Assembly: GCA_963576725.1 (NCBI GenBank)
Contig: OY755241.1
Coordinates: 56,606,484-56,670,483 of the forward strand
Reading direction: 5' to 3'
DNA from: Azorinus chamasolen
Taxonomy: Eukaryota; Mollusca; Bivalvia; Cardiida; Solecurtidae
DNA: 64,000 nucleotides
The position numbers and the translations under genes were made by a program. Of this stretch, positions 1 through 10,007 are shown piece after piece; position 1 is the first letter of the stretch; each line of letters starts with the position of its first letter. The notes below the pieces were generated by a model. The model worked only from the letters and a program-made list of their open reading frames with translations, was not told where the DNA came from and made no database searches.

Positions 1-310
1 ATCTACATTGTTTTAAAAGGCTAAATATCCGTTTTCATACAGCGGGACTCATTGGATTCCCATTTTATTATATTAGTAACATCGGGTGTCCGACAATGCA
101 GGCTGAATGTCATACAGAAAGCTCCTTTTGGAGCTTTATGTGTCTTTCACCCTGAATTAAGCAGGAACATGTCAGTCTAAAAAGGTCTATATTGTTGTGT
201 TGTTGTTTTTTAAAATTAAAATTCCTGTTTTCATAAAGTGGGACTCATTAGATTATCGCTTTATTAGACATTGGGTGTTTGAAAATGTAGGACAGTTATG
301 GTAAATCAGC
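1..310. repeat. Diverged direct repeat with a TA1-type hairpin
   Basis: Two diverged copies of one segment are seen (about 7-80 and 190-290), sharing GGGACTCATT and a following CGGGTGT/TGGGTGT stretch. Between them a hairpin at about 94-165 has the TA1/TA2 scaffold (AATGCAGG ... GCTCCTTTTGGAGC ... CTGAATTAAGC). No element ends are visible, so this is probably a decayed fragment. Confidence 0.4.
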
Positions 311-338
311 TAATTCATATATTACGTTACAATAAGAA

Positions 339-589
339 TTAACCCTTTACTCAATAAATGCGCATTTCTACTTCTTTGCAAACATAGTAGACCGAGATCA
401 GACAGCTCCTACAGGAGCCGTCTGATCAGGGTCTGTTCTGTTTGCTTATGATATAATATAGATGTAACTCTACACTTTCTGCCATGGCCAAACATCCCTG
501 TGTACATTTGATATTATAGTAAATTAATCTAATTAATATTCATGACGTCAATATTTCTTACATGAATATTCATGAATGGAAAAGGTTAA
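339..589 (+). mobile_element. TT1 MITE, complete
   Basis: Bounded by TTAA at 339-342 and 586-589, with termini TTAACCCTTT and AAAAGGTTAA. A 68-base imperfect palindrome at 378-445 begins GCAAACA and ends TGTTTGC with apex GCTCCTACAGGAGC. The right flank carries the TT1 tail: a CTACACTTTCTGCCATGG block, then CATGACGTCA and two TTCATGAATAT-like motifs. There is no coding capacity. The TTAA ends and CCC/GGG tips fit a piggyBac-mobilised MITE; that class assignment is inference. Confidence 0.8.
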
Positions 590-599
590 ATCGGATTTA

Positions 600-760
600 G
601 TATCAATATCGGTATTTCGGATAAGTGGGAGCTTAATGCTGGTTGAAAGTCAAGCTCCTTTTGGAGATAAGAAAAGAGATAAGGAAATGAGGATATCTCC
701 TTTTGGAGATAAGAGAGATCCTAGAGGAGCCATCTGATTAGGATCTGCAATGTTTTTCAG
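600..760. repeat. Hairpin fragments, TA1-like and TT1-like
   Basis: Contains GAGCTTAATGCTGGTTGAAAG followed by two copies of GCTCC/CTCCTTTTGGAG and a broken TT1 right arm (GGAGCCATCTGATTAGG). It reads as a pile-up of partial hairpins without termini. Confidence 0.35.
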
Positions 761-952
761 TCAAATTCCGCTAGCAAGTTGAAATATTGCATGCTGAGTG
801 GTCTCTGTAGCTAGACACTGATAAGCTATTCGACTGTGAATTGGAAGGACTAACACATCTCAATGCAATTTTGTGTTCGTCCTCTTGGGAAAGATAACTA
901 AAGAAAACAATAAATGAGAAAAATAGTAGGTTCTACAGTTTGATGTTATAGC

Positions 953-1213
953 TTAACCCCAGAGCTAAATATTTCCCTGTTCTGTGTTTATTTCAAATTT
1001 CAATACCTACTGACTATTCCTGGACAAAATAGTTACAACGGAATATGGAAGATGGAGCATTGTAGCCATTCTAGAAAGTAAAGGAACAGCTCTATCAAAT
1101 TCCATTAGCAAACAGAGAAGACCCTGATCAGATGGCTCCTCTAGAGACCATCTGATCTGGGTCTACTCTGTTTGCAAATGCGTGAAAACACGTTTATATG
1201 AAGGAAAGGGTAA
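953..1213 (-). mobile_element. TT1b MITE (flank variant), near complete
   Basis: Starts TTAACCCC at 953 and ends GGGTAA at 1213. The hairpin at 1108-1175 is the TT1 palindrome, but the long flank differs from typical TT1: it carries TTCCCTGTTCTGTG, ACAAAATAGTTA and GGAATATGGAAGATGGAGC. I call this subfamily TT1b. The short flank TGCGTGAAAACACG is common to both subfamilies. Confidence 0.75.
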
Positions 1214-1316
1214 AGGCGCGTACCAACAACTAAAGTTGCAATTTCTCCAAACATACCTTATTCGAGACGATTCTATAAATAGTTATTCTTGAAGTTGCAG
1301 TCGCATATCTTATCTG

Positions 1317-1550
1317 TTGAACCCTTTCTCTCATATAAACGCCTTTTTACGCATGTGCAAACAGAGTAGACCCACACCAGACGCCCCCTATCGGAGCCGT
1401 CTGAGTAGTGTCTTCTCTGTTTGCTTATGAAATTATAATAGACCTGAATCAGCAGTTTCTATCAATACTGAATATATGCCATTATAAAGTTTCAGCTAAT
1501 AAATATTCATGATGCCATTTTCTCTTACACGAATGTTCAACAGGGAGATT
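1317..1550 (+). mobile_element. TT1 MITE, right end decayed
   Basis: Starts TTGAACCC (TTAA mutated) at 1317. Hairpin at 1357-1424 with diverged arms (CACACCAGACG against CTGAGTAG). The TT1 tail is recognisable to about 1550, but its terminal TTAA is lost. Confidence 0.65.
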
Positions 1551-1683
1551 TGTATTCAGTTAGTTAATTTCGTTCGTATAAAAAATAAACCACACTCTGA
1601 CAGCCACAGTCCAACCTCGCTGCTACGAACTTTTATTAGAAAAGAAGGATTGATAACGGTGCTATCTTGACTTTCATCCTACA

Positions 1684-1784
1684 TTAACCATTTCCTTCAT
1701 ATAAACGCATTTTAATGCATTTTGCAAACAGAGTAGACCCAGTTTGCATAAACGTATAGAGAGTATGTGAGTGAAAGGGGTTAA
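1684..1784 (+). mobile_element. TT1 internal-deletion derivative (101 bp)
   Basis: Both TTAA ends are present (1684-1687, 1781-1784) but only half of the hairpin remains: GCAAACAGAGTAGACCCAG runs straight into TTTGCATAAACG. The apex, most of the right arm and the tail are gone. An element this short with both ends intact suggests deletion across the palindrome. Confidence 0.7.
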
Positions 1785-1929
1785 CATTAGGACACGTACT
1801 CAGCACTCTCCATTTATTTTTCAACCTGAACAATTGAATTTGGCCCACAGTTGATGACTTTAACATTTAGCCTGTTGAACAATTCATTCGTCAGTAAAAA
1901 AAACAATATCGTCTTTATGTTACGTGGAT

Positions 1930-2182
1930 TTTTCTCCCTTAGCCTTTATACTGTTAATACGCTTTTCTATGCCTTTGCAAACAAAGTAGACCCTGATCAG
2001 ACGGCTCCCATAGGAGCCGTCTGACCAGGATCTACTCTGTTTGCTTATTAACTTATATACATGTAGATCCGATTCTACACTTTCTGCATTGGTTAAATAT
2101 TCCTGGGTTCATATGCTACTATAAAAATACAGTTAATGGCGTCATTATTTCTTACACGGATATTCATGGAGTAAAGGGTTAA
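1930..2182 (+). mobile_element. TT1 MITE
   Basis: Hairpin 1977-2044 with apex GCTCCCATAGGAGC; full TT1 tail; ends AAAGGGTTAA with TTAA at 2179-2182. The left end (CCCTTAGCC) is degenerate and its exact start is uncertain. Confidence 0.7.
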
Positions 2183-2204
2183 GATACGTAATCAGAGTGA
2201 CACA

Positions 2205-2265
2205 CAATATGGATCCTGACAAGACCATGAGTTACTCGGCCTCTCATCTGGATCCAAACTGTTTG
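2205..2265. repeat. TT7 hairpin fragment
   Basis: Holds GGATCCTGA ... CATGAGTTACTCGG ... CTCATCTGGATCCAAACTG: the TT7 palindrome without flanks. Confidence 0.5.
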
Positions 2266-2325
2266 TAATGATAATCTTGGATCTGCCGACAGCAGGCTAA
2301 AGCCGACTGGCATAGTAGCCACTAG

Positions 2326-2387
2326 TGTAGACCCCTGACCAAACTGCTCCTTCAGGACATGTTTGATCTAGGTCTGCACTATTGGCC
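2326..2387. repeat. Degenerate hairpin of the TT scaffold
   Basis: GTGTAGACCCCTGA pairs loosely with GATCTAGGTCTGCACTA around CTCCTTCAGG. The sequence after it (CCTAAGTTTGTTCGAAT) recurs at about 2757-2810 on the far side of the TT5 copy at 2459-2708, so this host repeat was probably split or duplicated by that insertion. Confidence 0.4.
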
Positions 2388-2458
2388 TAAGTTTGTTCGA
2401 ATACTTAGAGTAATTAAGTAACATCATCCGAGTCTGCCTAAGTTTGTCTGTCCGAATA

Positions 2459-2708
2459 ATAACCCTTCGCTTGCTATTCACGTCAATATACCTACCTGTA
2501 AATAGTGAAGACCCAGATGAGACAGTTCCTGCAGGGGCCGTCTCATCAGGGTCTGTACTATTTACAAGCTGATTGTGCAACCAGTGCACTCCACAGCAGT
2601 GATTGCACAGCGAAATACTTGTACACAGTGAAGATATATGTAATTATACAACAGGGCATGTGTAAAGAAGGAGAAATGTATTTTAAAATTCAGCAAGAGA
2701 AGGGTTAA
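2459..2708 (+). mobile_element. TT5 MITE
   Basis: Left end ATAACCCTTCGC (TTAA mutated), right end AGAAGGGTTAA with TTAA at 2705-2708. Palindrome 2498-2565 begins GTAAATAGTGAAGACCC with apex CTCCTGCAGG. The TT5 tail has the GTGCACTCCACAGCAGTGATT and ATACAACAGGGCATG blocks seen in the other four copies. Confidence 0.75.
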
Positions 2709-3007
2709 GGGTAATTAGGGTTTATCCTTCGGGGGCAGTTTGGTCTGGGTACACACTATGTGCCTAAATTTGTCTGTCCGAATTCGCAGGGTAATTAGTT
2801 TATATCATCTGTTCCGCGCTATTTCATTATTTCGTTTTCCCACAGGGCTACAAGCAATAACCCTCCTAATTTGGATCCTTGGTATTTCTTGGAATGTTTC
2901 TCACATCTTCTTCTATACTAATGTACTTTAGTTCTTTCTCTGTAACAAATTCAATTGCTTTTCAGTTTCTTTCCAAGCAACATAATCACAGTATCAAAAA
3001 GGTTGGA

Positions 3008-3123
3008 TGCCATTGAAATGCCGTGTAACTCGGCATTTCATCTGGACCCAAAGCGTTTGATCTTGATCCAAACTGTTTGCATATAAGAAATAACAGAGTC
3101 TTAACTGGCAGCGAAAGAGTTAC
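3008..3123 (-). mobile_element. TT7 MITE, right part
   Basis: Part of the TT7 palindrome followed by CTGTTTGCATATAAGAAA, then CTGGCAGCGAAAGAGTTAC. That end is the complement of the TTAACCCTTTCGCTGCCA start at 48245, which fixes the TT7 terminus. The far half is missing. Confidence 0.55.
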
Positions 3124-3223
3124 ATTCCGCATATATAATGAATTAAGTCTCAGATGAACAATTATTTTTCATTATTATTTCCGCTGTTATTTTCTTCTGA
3201 AATTGAATGTTAGTGTATATGTA

Positions 3224-3425
3224 CAGTAGAACCTGTCTTAAACGACCGTTACACGTTTAAATGTTGGTTTTAAAGACGAGTAGTAGCTTAATGCTGGTCG
3301 AATGTAATGCAGAAAACTCCTATAGGAGCTTTCAGCATTACTTTTGACCTGCATTAAGCAATCACCTAGTTTTAAGACTCCTATGTTAAATATATGAAAG
3401 GTCGCGTCAGACTGTTGATACTTTA
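3224..3425 (+). mobile_element. TA1 MITE
   Basis: Starts CAGTAGAACCTGTCTTAA after TA (3222-3223). The right end is degenerate (GACTGTTGATACTTTA). Hairpin at 3284-3360 carries AGCTTAATGCTGG ... ACTCCTATAGGAGC ... CCTGCATTAAGC. The ends and TA flank fit a Tc1/mariner or pogo-type MITE. Confidence 0.65.
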
Positions 3426-3695
3426 CCAAGGCTTGAAATATATCAATGTTTTGAACACATAAATGCTGGATTTGTTTGAATTAACCCCTGGGCTGATGAA
3501 TATTAATGCCAGGCTTCGTCCCATTATAAATATTGATTAATAGAATTATGGTGTATTGTAAAATATGGAATTATGAAATAAAGAAATGTATTTTCATTGA
3601 AAATTTGGCAACAGTTACAATTTCAAACCTGTATCATGTAAGCAAACATGATTTTCCTAATCTGGTTCTAGTCTGTTTGCAAAGGTACAGAGGCG

Positions 3696-3701
<6 letters not shown>

Positions 3702-3736
<35 letters not shown>

Positions 3737-3740
3737 GGGG
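3702..3740. repeat. (GT)n microsatellite with G run
   Basis: About 16 GT units followed by seven G. It sits after a degenerate TT1 piece (AGTCTGTTTGCAAAGG). Confidence 0.9.
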
Positions 3741-4027
3741 TTGTCTGTGATTCATTCCTTGTTATATCATCACGTGAACATGTATATCCTTGAGCCTTTC
3801 AAATTCTACTCATTATGACCAAGCTTTCTACTACATAATTCTTATGAGATATTTAGGTAAAAGGTCGATGAGTAATTGATCGGGAACCGTATGGTCTACA
3901 GACGGACCAACAGGTGCAGAGCCATGCACACACGCATGCACGCACGTACGCATGCGCGCACTTTACGCGACATGACACCGCATGTCATAACATCGTACGT
4001 TGTTTTATACAGATATACAATTCCACT

Positions 4028-4545
4028 GTAATGGTAAGTTTCATAAATACAGACTTTTTAATCAACTAATCATTACATCCCTACTGCTGTATTAGAATCA
4101 TCAACTTTTCGCCACACTCCCTACTATACCACTGTACTATAATCATCAGCAAATCACCGCCCTATCTACCGTTTTACTAGAATTATCAACTAATCACCAC
4201 ACCCCTTACATTTATACTAGAATTACTAATCACTACACTTCCTACGGCTATACTAGAAGTATCAGCTAATAAGTACATCCCTACTGCTGTATTAGAATTA
4301 TTAACTTTTCACCACACTCCCTACTATACCACTGTTCTATAATCATCAACAAATCACCGCCCAATCTACCGTTCTACTAAAATTATCAACTAATCACTAC
4401 ACTTCCTACTGCTATACATGTACTAGAAGTATCAGCTAATAAGTACATGTATATTCCCTACCACTGTACTGGAATTATCACTTAATCACTACACGCCCTA
4501 CCACTGTATTAGAATTATCAACTAATCACCGCACCCCCTGCCTCT
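4028..4545. repeat. Degenerate tandem repeat with higher-order period
   Basis: Units of roughly 40-50 bp built on CTACTGCTGTATTAGAATTA and ATCAACTAATCACCACA recur throughout. A longer segment beginning ACATCCCTACTGCTG repeats at about 4071 and 4273, a higher-order period of about 200 bp. Confidence 0.75.
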
Positions 4546-4620
4546 ATACTAGGAACTGATTGTGTTTTAACTCCTAATTTGCTGAATAATTAAACCTGGC
4601 CAACCCTTTCTAAATATTAA

Positions 4621-4859
4621 TTAACCCATAGCCTGCCAGTCACAACTATTGTTGCATTTGCAAACAGTGTAGACCCAGATGAGAGAGCTCCTATAGGAGC
4701 TCTCTCATCTGGGTCTACACTGTTTGCCATGGAAAACCCATGCATGTATGCTCTAAGAAATCATTTCAATATGACCCGTTTATTTTGGTAAAGATTTGCC
4801 TAATTAATATTCATAGAGGGTAGAATGATAAAAACAATGTGTGACAGGCTAAGGGTTAA
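4621..4859 (+). mobile_element. TT8 MITE with perfect 68-base palindrome
   Basis: TTAA at 4621-4624 and 4856-4859; termini TTAACCCATAGCCTGCCAG and GACAGGCTAAGGGTTAA. The palindrome at 4660-4727 has two perfect 34-base arms, no loop and apex GCTCCTATAGGAGC. The hairpin scaffold is that of TT1, but the flanks differ. Confidence 0.8.
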
Positions 4860-5190
4860 ACGAAACGAATACATGTATATCAAACTTTATCACTGAAGAA
4901 AAGTATCCTTTATTAAATCAATGCATACCCTGACCAAGGAACCCTTTGATCTGGGTCTACAGTGTTTGCAAAAGTGTTATATATTCGGTTTCTGCACATT
5001 TAAAGGTTTAGATCCAGTTATTTGCCAATCAATTTACTGGCGATCACCACTTGAACTGTCTCTGATGAATGGCTCGTCCACTGGGACTTTTCTGTGATAA
5101 ATGAATCTCAGTATACCAGGGGAGCATACATGTACACTTATACATGTAGATACAGCACTGTTAGTTTGGTTGCATATGTACATGTATATA

Positions 5191-5505
5191 CAATTTAACT
5201 TCGATATCTCAAAATCGGATAGCTCGAACATCGGGATAATTCGAACAAAAAGTTCAGTCCTTTCGAAACTTACAATGCAGAAATGGTCAACAATTTATAT
5301 CTACAGATATAATAGAAACGCATGTAACAGCTAAATAAAGGTCTAAAGTAATGCTGAAAGCTCCTACATGAGCTTTCAACATTACTTTAGACCTGTATTA
5401 AGCTGTGAACTCTAGAAATTGTTCAGATTAGAAAGCGTATAATTCGAACGTCTGTTATCTCTAATTTGTATAGTTCCTTGAAGTCGAGACATCGAATTTC
5501 ATCTG
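5191..5505 (+). mobile_element. TA2 MITE
   Basis: TA flanks (5189-5190, 5506-5507). Terminal inverted repeats read CAATTTAACTTCGATATC and GACATCGAATTTCATCTG, mutated forms of the TA2 end CAGTTGAACTTCGA. Hairpin at 5328-5405 with apex GCTCCTACATGAGC. Flanks hold repeated TCGAA(C/A) words typical of all TA2 copies. Confidence 0.7.
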
Positions 5506-5532
5506 TATTTGCTTTAACATCCAGCCTGCTAC

Positions 5533-5645
5533 CGACGGATGAGTGATTACCACTCACGTATGAGTGATTGTCACTCACGGATGAGTGATATGCCACAAAC
5601 AGTTTGAATCCTAACTCGGCGTCTCACCAGGATCCAAACTGTTTG
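5533..5645. repeat. Short palindromic tandem repeat plus TT7 fragment
   Basis: GATGAGTGATTACCACTCAC repeats about 2.5 times (5533-5592); each unit is a small inverted repeat. At 5597-5645 a TT7 hairpin piece follows (CTCGGCGTCTCACCAGG). Confidence 0.6.
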
Positions 5646-5908
5646 AATGTCTGATTGTTGCTGAAAAGAAGTACAAAACAAATCATCTGTGACACCTGAA
5701 GTGGATGACATTTGCCACCAACAATATAGTTTGCCCAACAGAATAAAAATTAAACAGCTCTAATCAAAAGTTATTCAATAACGGGTTTCATGTTCATTTT
5801 GCCACAGTACTAAATTCAGTTTTAATAACCATGGGCTACAAATAAAACGCCGATTAGGTGAAAAAGCCTTGTTTCTGACAGAAATTACCTAACCATTACG
5901 CGTGTACA

Positions 5909-6985
5909 ATCCCTTACTCTATAACGACGCCTTTCTACGCCTTTGCAAACAGAGTAGACCCAGATCAGACGGCTCCTATAGGAGCCGTCTGATCAGGGTC
6001 TGCTCTGTTTGCTAAGGGCTATTCCAGGAAAATCTCCCTGTGTGGGACGGAACGACGACCTATTAAAATTACGTTGGTAGGGGGTGCAAAATATTTATTA
6101 TTCTGTTGGTGTGTGGGGGGATTTGATTCAAGTTCTATTGCTGGGGGTATTTCAACATCTGGAATTACATTGATGGGGTGGTTTGTCAAATTAAACTCTT
6201 CATACAAACAGTTTTCTTCGACAATAAAGAAAATTAACACGAATTCCCGCGAAAAACGCGAAAATTCCGCTGTGTGAATGTTATGGACGTGTAAATAATT
6301 AATACTTTTATGACTGATATTATTATTATTATTAAATAAAGTCATCATTATTTTTATTATTAATATTACTGACGGTGTGTTCTGTAAGCAATTGTAAACA
6401 AAACTCTGTCCTCTTTTAAAACATTAATTTCCGGGACTTTAACAAGCAATAACAAACCACGGTACGATGCCAACAGGACAAAATGAAAGACTGTTGGACT
6501 AATGCACAAATGTGGGAATACAATGGTACATGTACACTGGACTATCATTTGGGTTTGCAAGTCGGCTTGACAAAAAGTAATTGCATTTTTATAAAACAAA
6601 TATAGATTATTCACATGACATGCACTAATAATGTGAATTTAACCATGGCTACAAATTTGTAAGAATTTAACAGAATCAGTTTCTGTAAAATCTTTATGAT
6701 GCTCTAAATGCATTTACTACATGTTTACAAGTGGTTTTAGTTGTTTATTCTTTTATTATTTTGTCGTAAAAGGGGGGGGGGGCTAGGTGGGGTATAATAT
6801 GAAAATTTAATTTTCTTGTCGGGGTGGGGTAAAAATTAATTACAATTCTATCGCTAGTACCCCTTATTTGGACTGTCGTTCCTACTCCCAGGGAGAATTT
6901 CCCGGAATAGCTCTTATGAAAAAAGATATAATTCTACGGTATTCTTAGAGGGATTCTTACATGAATATTCACGGATCAACAATTT
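5909..6985 (+). mobile_element. TT1 MITE split by a nested element
   Basis: Begins CCCTTACTCTATAACGACGCC; hairpin 5945-6012. Just after the hairpin the tail is interrupted by the 898-bp element at 6016-6913, then resumes (TATGAAAAAAGATATAATTC, CATGAATATTCACGGA). The boundary with the next TT1 copy is blurred. Confidence 0.7.
6016..6913. mobile_element. PIF/Harbinger-like non-autonomous element nested in TT1
   Basis: Terminal inverted repeats GGGCTATTCCAGGAAAAT and ATTTCCCGGAATAGCTC extend about 45 bp inward (CTCCCTG, GGAACGACG). Flanks are TAA on the left and TTA on the right; the uninterrupted TT1 sequence here is TTTGCTTATG, so a 3-bp TTA duplication with one mutation explains both sides. 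The 3-bp TWA target suggests PIF/Harbinger (inference). No transposase frame; G-rich stretches and a poly-G run at about 6772 are internal. Confidence 0.6.
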
Positions 6986-7224
6986 CCCTTATGCAAGCGC
7001 ATTTTCACGCATATGCAAACAGAGTAGACCCAGATCAAACGGCTCCTATAGGAGCCGTCTGATCAGGGTCTGCTCTGTTAGCTTATGGTATGATATAGAT
7101 CTGATTCTACAGCGTCTGCCTGAGCCAAATTGTCATGTGTTCATATGCCATTATAAAAAATAGTCTTATTAATATTCAAGACGTCATTATTTCTTACATG
7201 AATCTTGCATCAGGGAAAGGGTTA
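6980..7224 (+). mobile_element. TT1 MITE
   Basis: Hairpin 7015-7082 with apex GCTCCTATAGGAGC; full tail; ends GAAAGGGTTAC (TTAA mutated) at 7224. The left end is merged with the preceding copy. Confidence 0.7.
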
Positions 7225-7387
7225 CAGTGATAAAGATACACATTGAACTAGTTAAGTTGTTATTTCTCACCAAACCCTACGTTGTTTCTTATTATTCCCC
7301 TTAATTATTTGACAGTGCCGTCTGTTACTTCCATAGGTATTGGAAACCTTAAACTAGAAGAAACAGCACACGTTTGAAGAGCGTTGT

Positions 7388-7587
7388 NNNNNNNNNNNNN
7401 NNNNNNNNNNNNNNNNNNNNNNNNNNNNNNNNNNNNNNNNNNNNNNNNNNNNNNNNNNNNNNNNNNNNNNNNNNNNNNNNNNNNNNNNNNNNNNNNNNNN
7501 NNNNNNNNNNNNNNNNNNNNNNNNNNNNNNNNNNNNNNNNNNNNNNNNNNNNNNNNNNNNNNNNNNNNNNNNNNNNNNNNNNNNNNN
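7388..7587. other. Assembly gap of 200 N
   Basis: Exactly 200 N, a placeholder length. It lies about 100 bp before a tandem satellite, so the gap may hide more satellite. Confidence 1.
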
Positions 7588-7689
7588 TTGACGATTATGA
7601 TAGCTAAGAAAAGAGCCAAGGGTCAAAACTTAGTTAAAAAGGACCCTAAGTCATTCTCAACGTTAAAAAGGACCCTGGGTTGATTGTCA

Positions 7690-9245
7690 ACGTTTAAGGT
7701 ATAGGCGATATGCTCTGGACAAGCTTTTTGTATCTGGTAAGGTATAGGAGATATGCTCCGGACTGTAAAATTGAGGTCAAGGTCAAGGTCAGTGATCTGA
7801 AAATGGTACACGACTCTCCGCCATCCCAAGATGAACTCACAAACCAAATTTGGAATCCGTAGCTGGTAAGGTATAGAAGAAATGGTCCGGACAAGCTTTG
7901 TGTAAAATCTAGGTCAAAGGTCAAGGTCACAGTGACCTGAAAATGGTACGCGACACACCGCCATCCCAAGATAAACCCACACACCAAATTTGGAATCCGT
8001 AGCTGGTAAGGTATAGGAGATATTCTCTGGACAACCTTTTTTGTAAAATCGAGGTCGAAGGTCAAGGTCAAGGTCACAGTGACCTGAAAATGGTACGCGA
8101 CATTCCTCCATCCCAAGATGAACTCATACACCAAATTTGGAATCCGTAGCTGGTAAAGTATAGGAGATATACTCCGGACAAGCTTTTTGCAGCTGGTAAG
8201 GTATAAGCTTTTTGTAAAATCGAGGTCAAAGGTCAAGGTCACAGTGACCTGAAAATGATACGCGATACTCCGTCATCCCAAGATGAACTCACATACCAAA
8301 TTTTGGACCCGTAGCTGGTCAAGGTATAGGAGATATGCTCCGGACAAGTTTTTTGTAAAATCGAGGTCAAAGGTCAAGGTCAAGGTCACAGTGACCTGAA
8401 AATGGTATGCGACACTCCGCCATCTCAAGGTGATCTCACACACCAAATTTGGAATCTGTAGCTGGTAAGGTAAAGGAGATATGCTCCGGACAAGCTTTTT
8501 GTAAAATCGGTCAAAGGTCATGGTCAAGGTCACAGTGATCTGAAAATGGTACGCGACACTCCTCCATCCCAAGATGAACACACACACCAAATTTGGAATC
8601 CTTAGCTGGTAAGGAATAGGAGATATACTCCGGACAAGCTTTTTGTAGCTGGTAAGGTATAAGCTTTTTTAAAATCGAGGTCAAAGGTCAAGGTCAAGGT
8701 CAAGGTCACAGTGACCTGGAAATGGTACGCGACACTCCGCCATCCCAAGATGAACTCACACACCAAATTTGGAATCTGTAGCTGGTAAGGTAAAGGTCAA
8801 AGGTCATGGTCAAGGTCACAGTGATCTGAAAATGGTACGCGACACTCCTCCATCCGAAGATGAACTCACACACCAAATTTGGAATCCTTAGCTGGTAAGG
8901 TATAGGAGATATACTCCGGACAAGCTTTTTGTAGTTGGTAAGGTATAAGCTTTTTGTAAAATTGAGGTCAAAGGTCAAGGTCAAGGTCACAGTGACCTGG
9001 AAATGGTATGCGACACTCCGCCATCCCAAGATGAACTCACACACCAAATTTGGAATCTGTAGCTGGTAAGGTAAAGGAGATATGCTCCGGACAAGCTTTT
9101 TGCAAAATCAAGGTCAAAGGTCAAGGTCAAGGACACAGTGACATGAAAATGGTACGCGACACTCCCCCATCCCAAGATGAACTCACACACCAAATTTGGT
9201 ATCCATAGCTGATGTGACAAAGGAAATATTCTCCGGACAAAAGGT
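7690..9245. repeat. Tandem satellite, unit about 147 bp, rich in AGGTCA half-sites
   Basis: About ten units. Each carries, in order: stacked AGGTCA direct repeats, AGGTCACAGTGACCT, GAAAATGGTACGCGACACTC, CGCCATCCCAAGATGAACTC, CACACCAAATTTGGAATC, CGTAGCTGGTAAGGTATAG and GAGATATGCTCCGGACAAGC. Perfect palindromic cores begin at 7924, 8071, 8236, 8383, 8703 and 8984, with diverged ones at 7786, 8527, 8813 and 9130. Spacing is 144-147 bp between five neighbouring pairs and 110-176 bp elsewhere, through local duplication or loss. Long minus-strand open frames here follow the repeat period and are not genes. Confidence 0.9.
7911..8998. promoter_or_regulatory. Array of nuclear-receptor consensus sites (ERE, DR1)
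   Basis: AGGTCACAGTGACCT occurs perfectly six times (7924-7938, 8071-8085, 8236-8250, 8383-8397, 8703-8717, 8984-8998). It equals the consensus estrogen response element (inverted AGGTCA, 3-base spacer). Just upstream lie DR1 pairs AGGTCAAAGGTCA (7911, 8223, 8364 and others) and TCAAGGTCA extended half-sites of the ERR/NR5A type. The sites are directly visible; any binding or regulatory effect is untested. Confidence 0.4.
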
Positions 9246-9276
9246 ACACACACCCACACACACCCACACACCCACC

Positions 9277-9307
<31 letters not shown>

Positions 9308-9328
9308 CCACCCCCCCCCCCCACACAC
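9246..9328. repeat. CACACC/CA microsatellite
   Basis: CACACCCACA, CCCACC and (CA)n tracts in series, ending in a C run. It abuts the satellite end and a truncated TT2 copy. Confidence 0.9.
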
Positions 9329-9379
9329 GCACGGTGCGATCACTATATGCCGCCAAAGCCGAGCTTTGGGGGCATAAAA

Positions 9380-9513
9380 ATAGAGCATTTGCTCCTATAG
9401 TTTCAAATTACAAATTTCTAAAAAATTACTTTTCTCTAGTAAATGCTTCTTTTGGGTAACTATATTCATTCAAAGAGTTTGGGTCTAAAAAAGCATATGG
9501 AGGAAAGGGTTAA
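9380..9513 (+). mobile_element. TT2 MITE, right half
   Basis: Begins inside the TT2 hairpin (TAGAGCATTTGCTCCTATAG), continues TTTCAAATTAC, CTCTAGTAAATGC and AGCATATGGAGGAAAGGGTTAA, with TTAA at 9510-9513. The left half is missing next to the microsatellite. Confidence 0.65.
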
Positions 9514-9540
9514 GAATATGGTCCTCGTATGTTGAACAGT

Positions 9541-9671
9541 TTAATCTTTTACAAGATAGCGATGCCTTTGCAAACAGAGTAGACCCAGATAAGATGGTTC
9601 CTCTAGGAGCCGCCTGGTTAGTGTCTGATCCGTTTGCTTATTGCGCGGGCCCCATCAGGGGCCCGCGCAAT
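9541..9671. repeat. TT1 hairpin fragment followed by GC-rich stem-loop
   Basis: TT1 hairpin at 9570-9637 with diverged arms. Directly after it ATTGCGCGGGCCCC (9640-9653), loop ATCA, and GGGGCCCGCGCAAT (9658-9671) form a perfect 14-bp GC-rich stem, very unlike the A+T-rich surroundings. The following 9672-10000 holds nothing recognised except two copies of TCGCCCCTGTCC near 9970-9995. Confidence 0.7.
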
Positions 9672-10007
9672 TAGTGATGGGGAAATTTGCTTTGGTACTG
9701 GAGCCGGAATGTTTTTGTTTTTACCGTTATATAAATCGCAACATCACCACCATCCACATTTTTCCTATCCGGAACAAGATCGTCGTGTTCGGTATCACAA
9801 TATAAAAATTTTAGCAACACGAAACAATGCCTCTGATTCGTACCAACTATTTACAACTTGCAATTTGGGCAGATGTATTTTGACATGTGCACCACCGTAA
9901 TAGTGAAGCAGAGGTCAACTTTACCGACTTCCAACATCGCCTAATTCTTTTTGGCCCAGGACCAACTCGCCCCTGTCCAATTCGCCCCTGTCCATGCTAC
10001 ATTTATA

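Noticed and set aside
7305..7683. Frames spanning the N gap
   Set aside because: They are open only because N codons contain no stops.
7694..9388. Long minus-strand open frames over the satellite
   Set aside because: Their repeated peptides follow the 147-bp unit and its expansions; no start context or domain. They are repeat shadows.
9640..9671. Helitron 3' end
   Set aside because: The stem is suitable but no CTRR follows at the expected distance on either strand.
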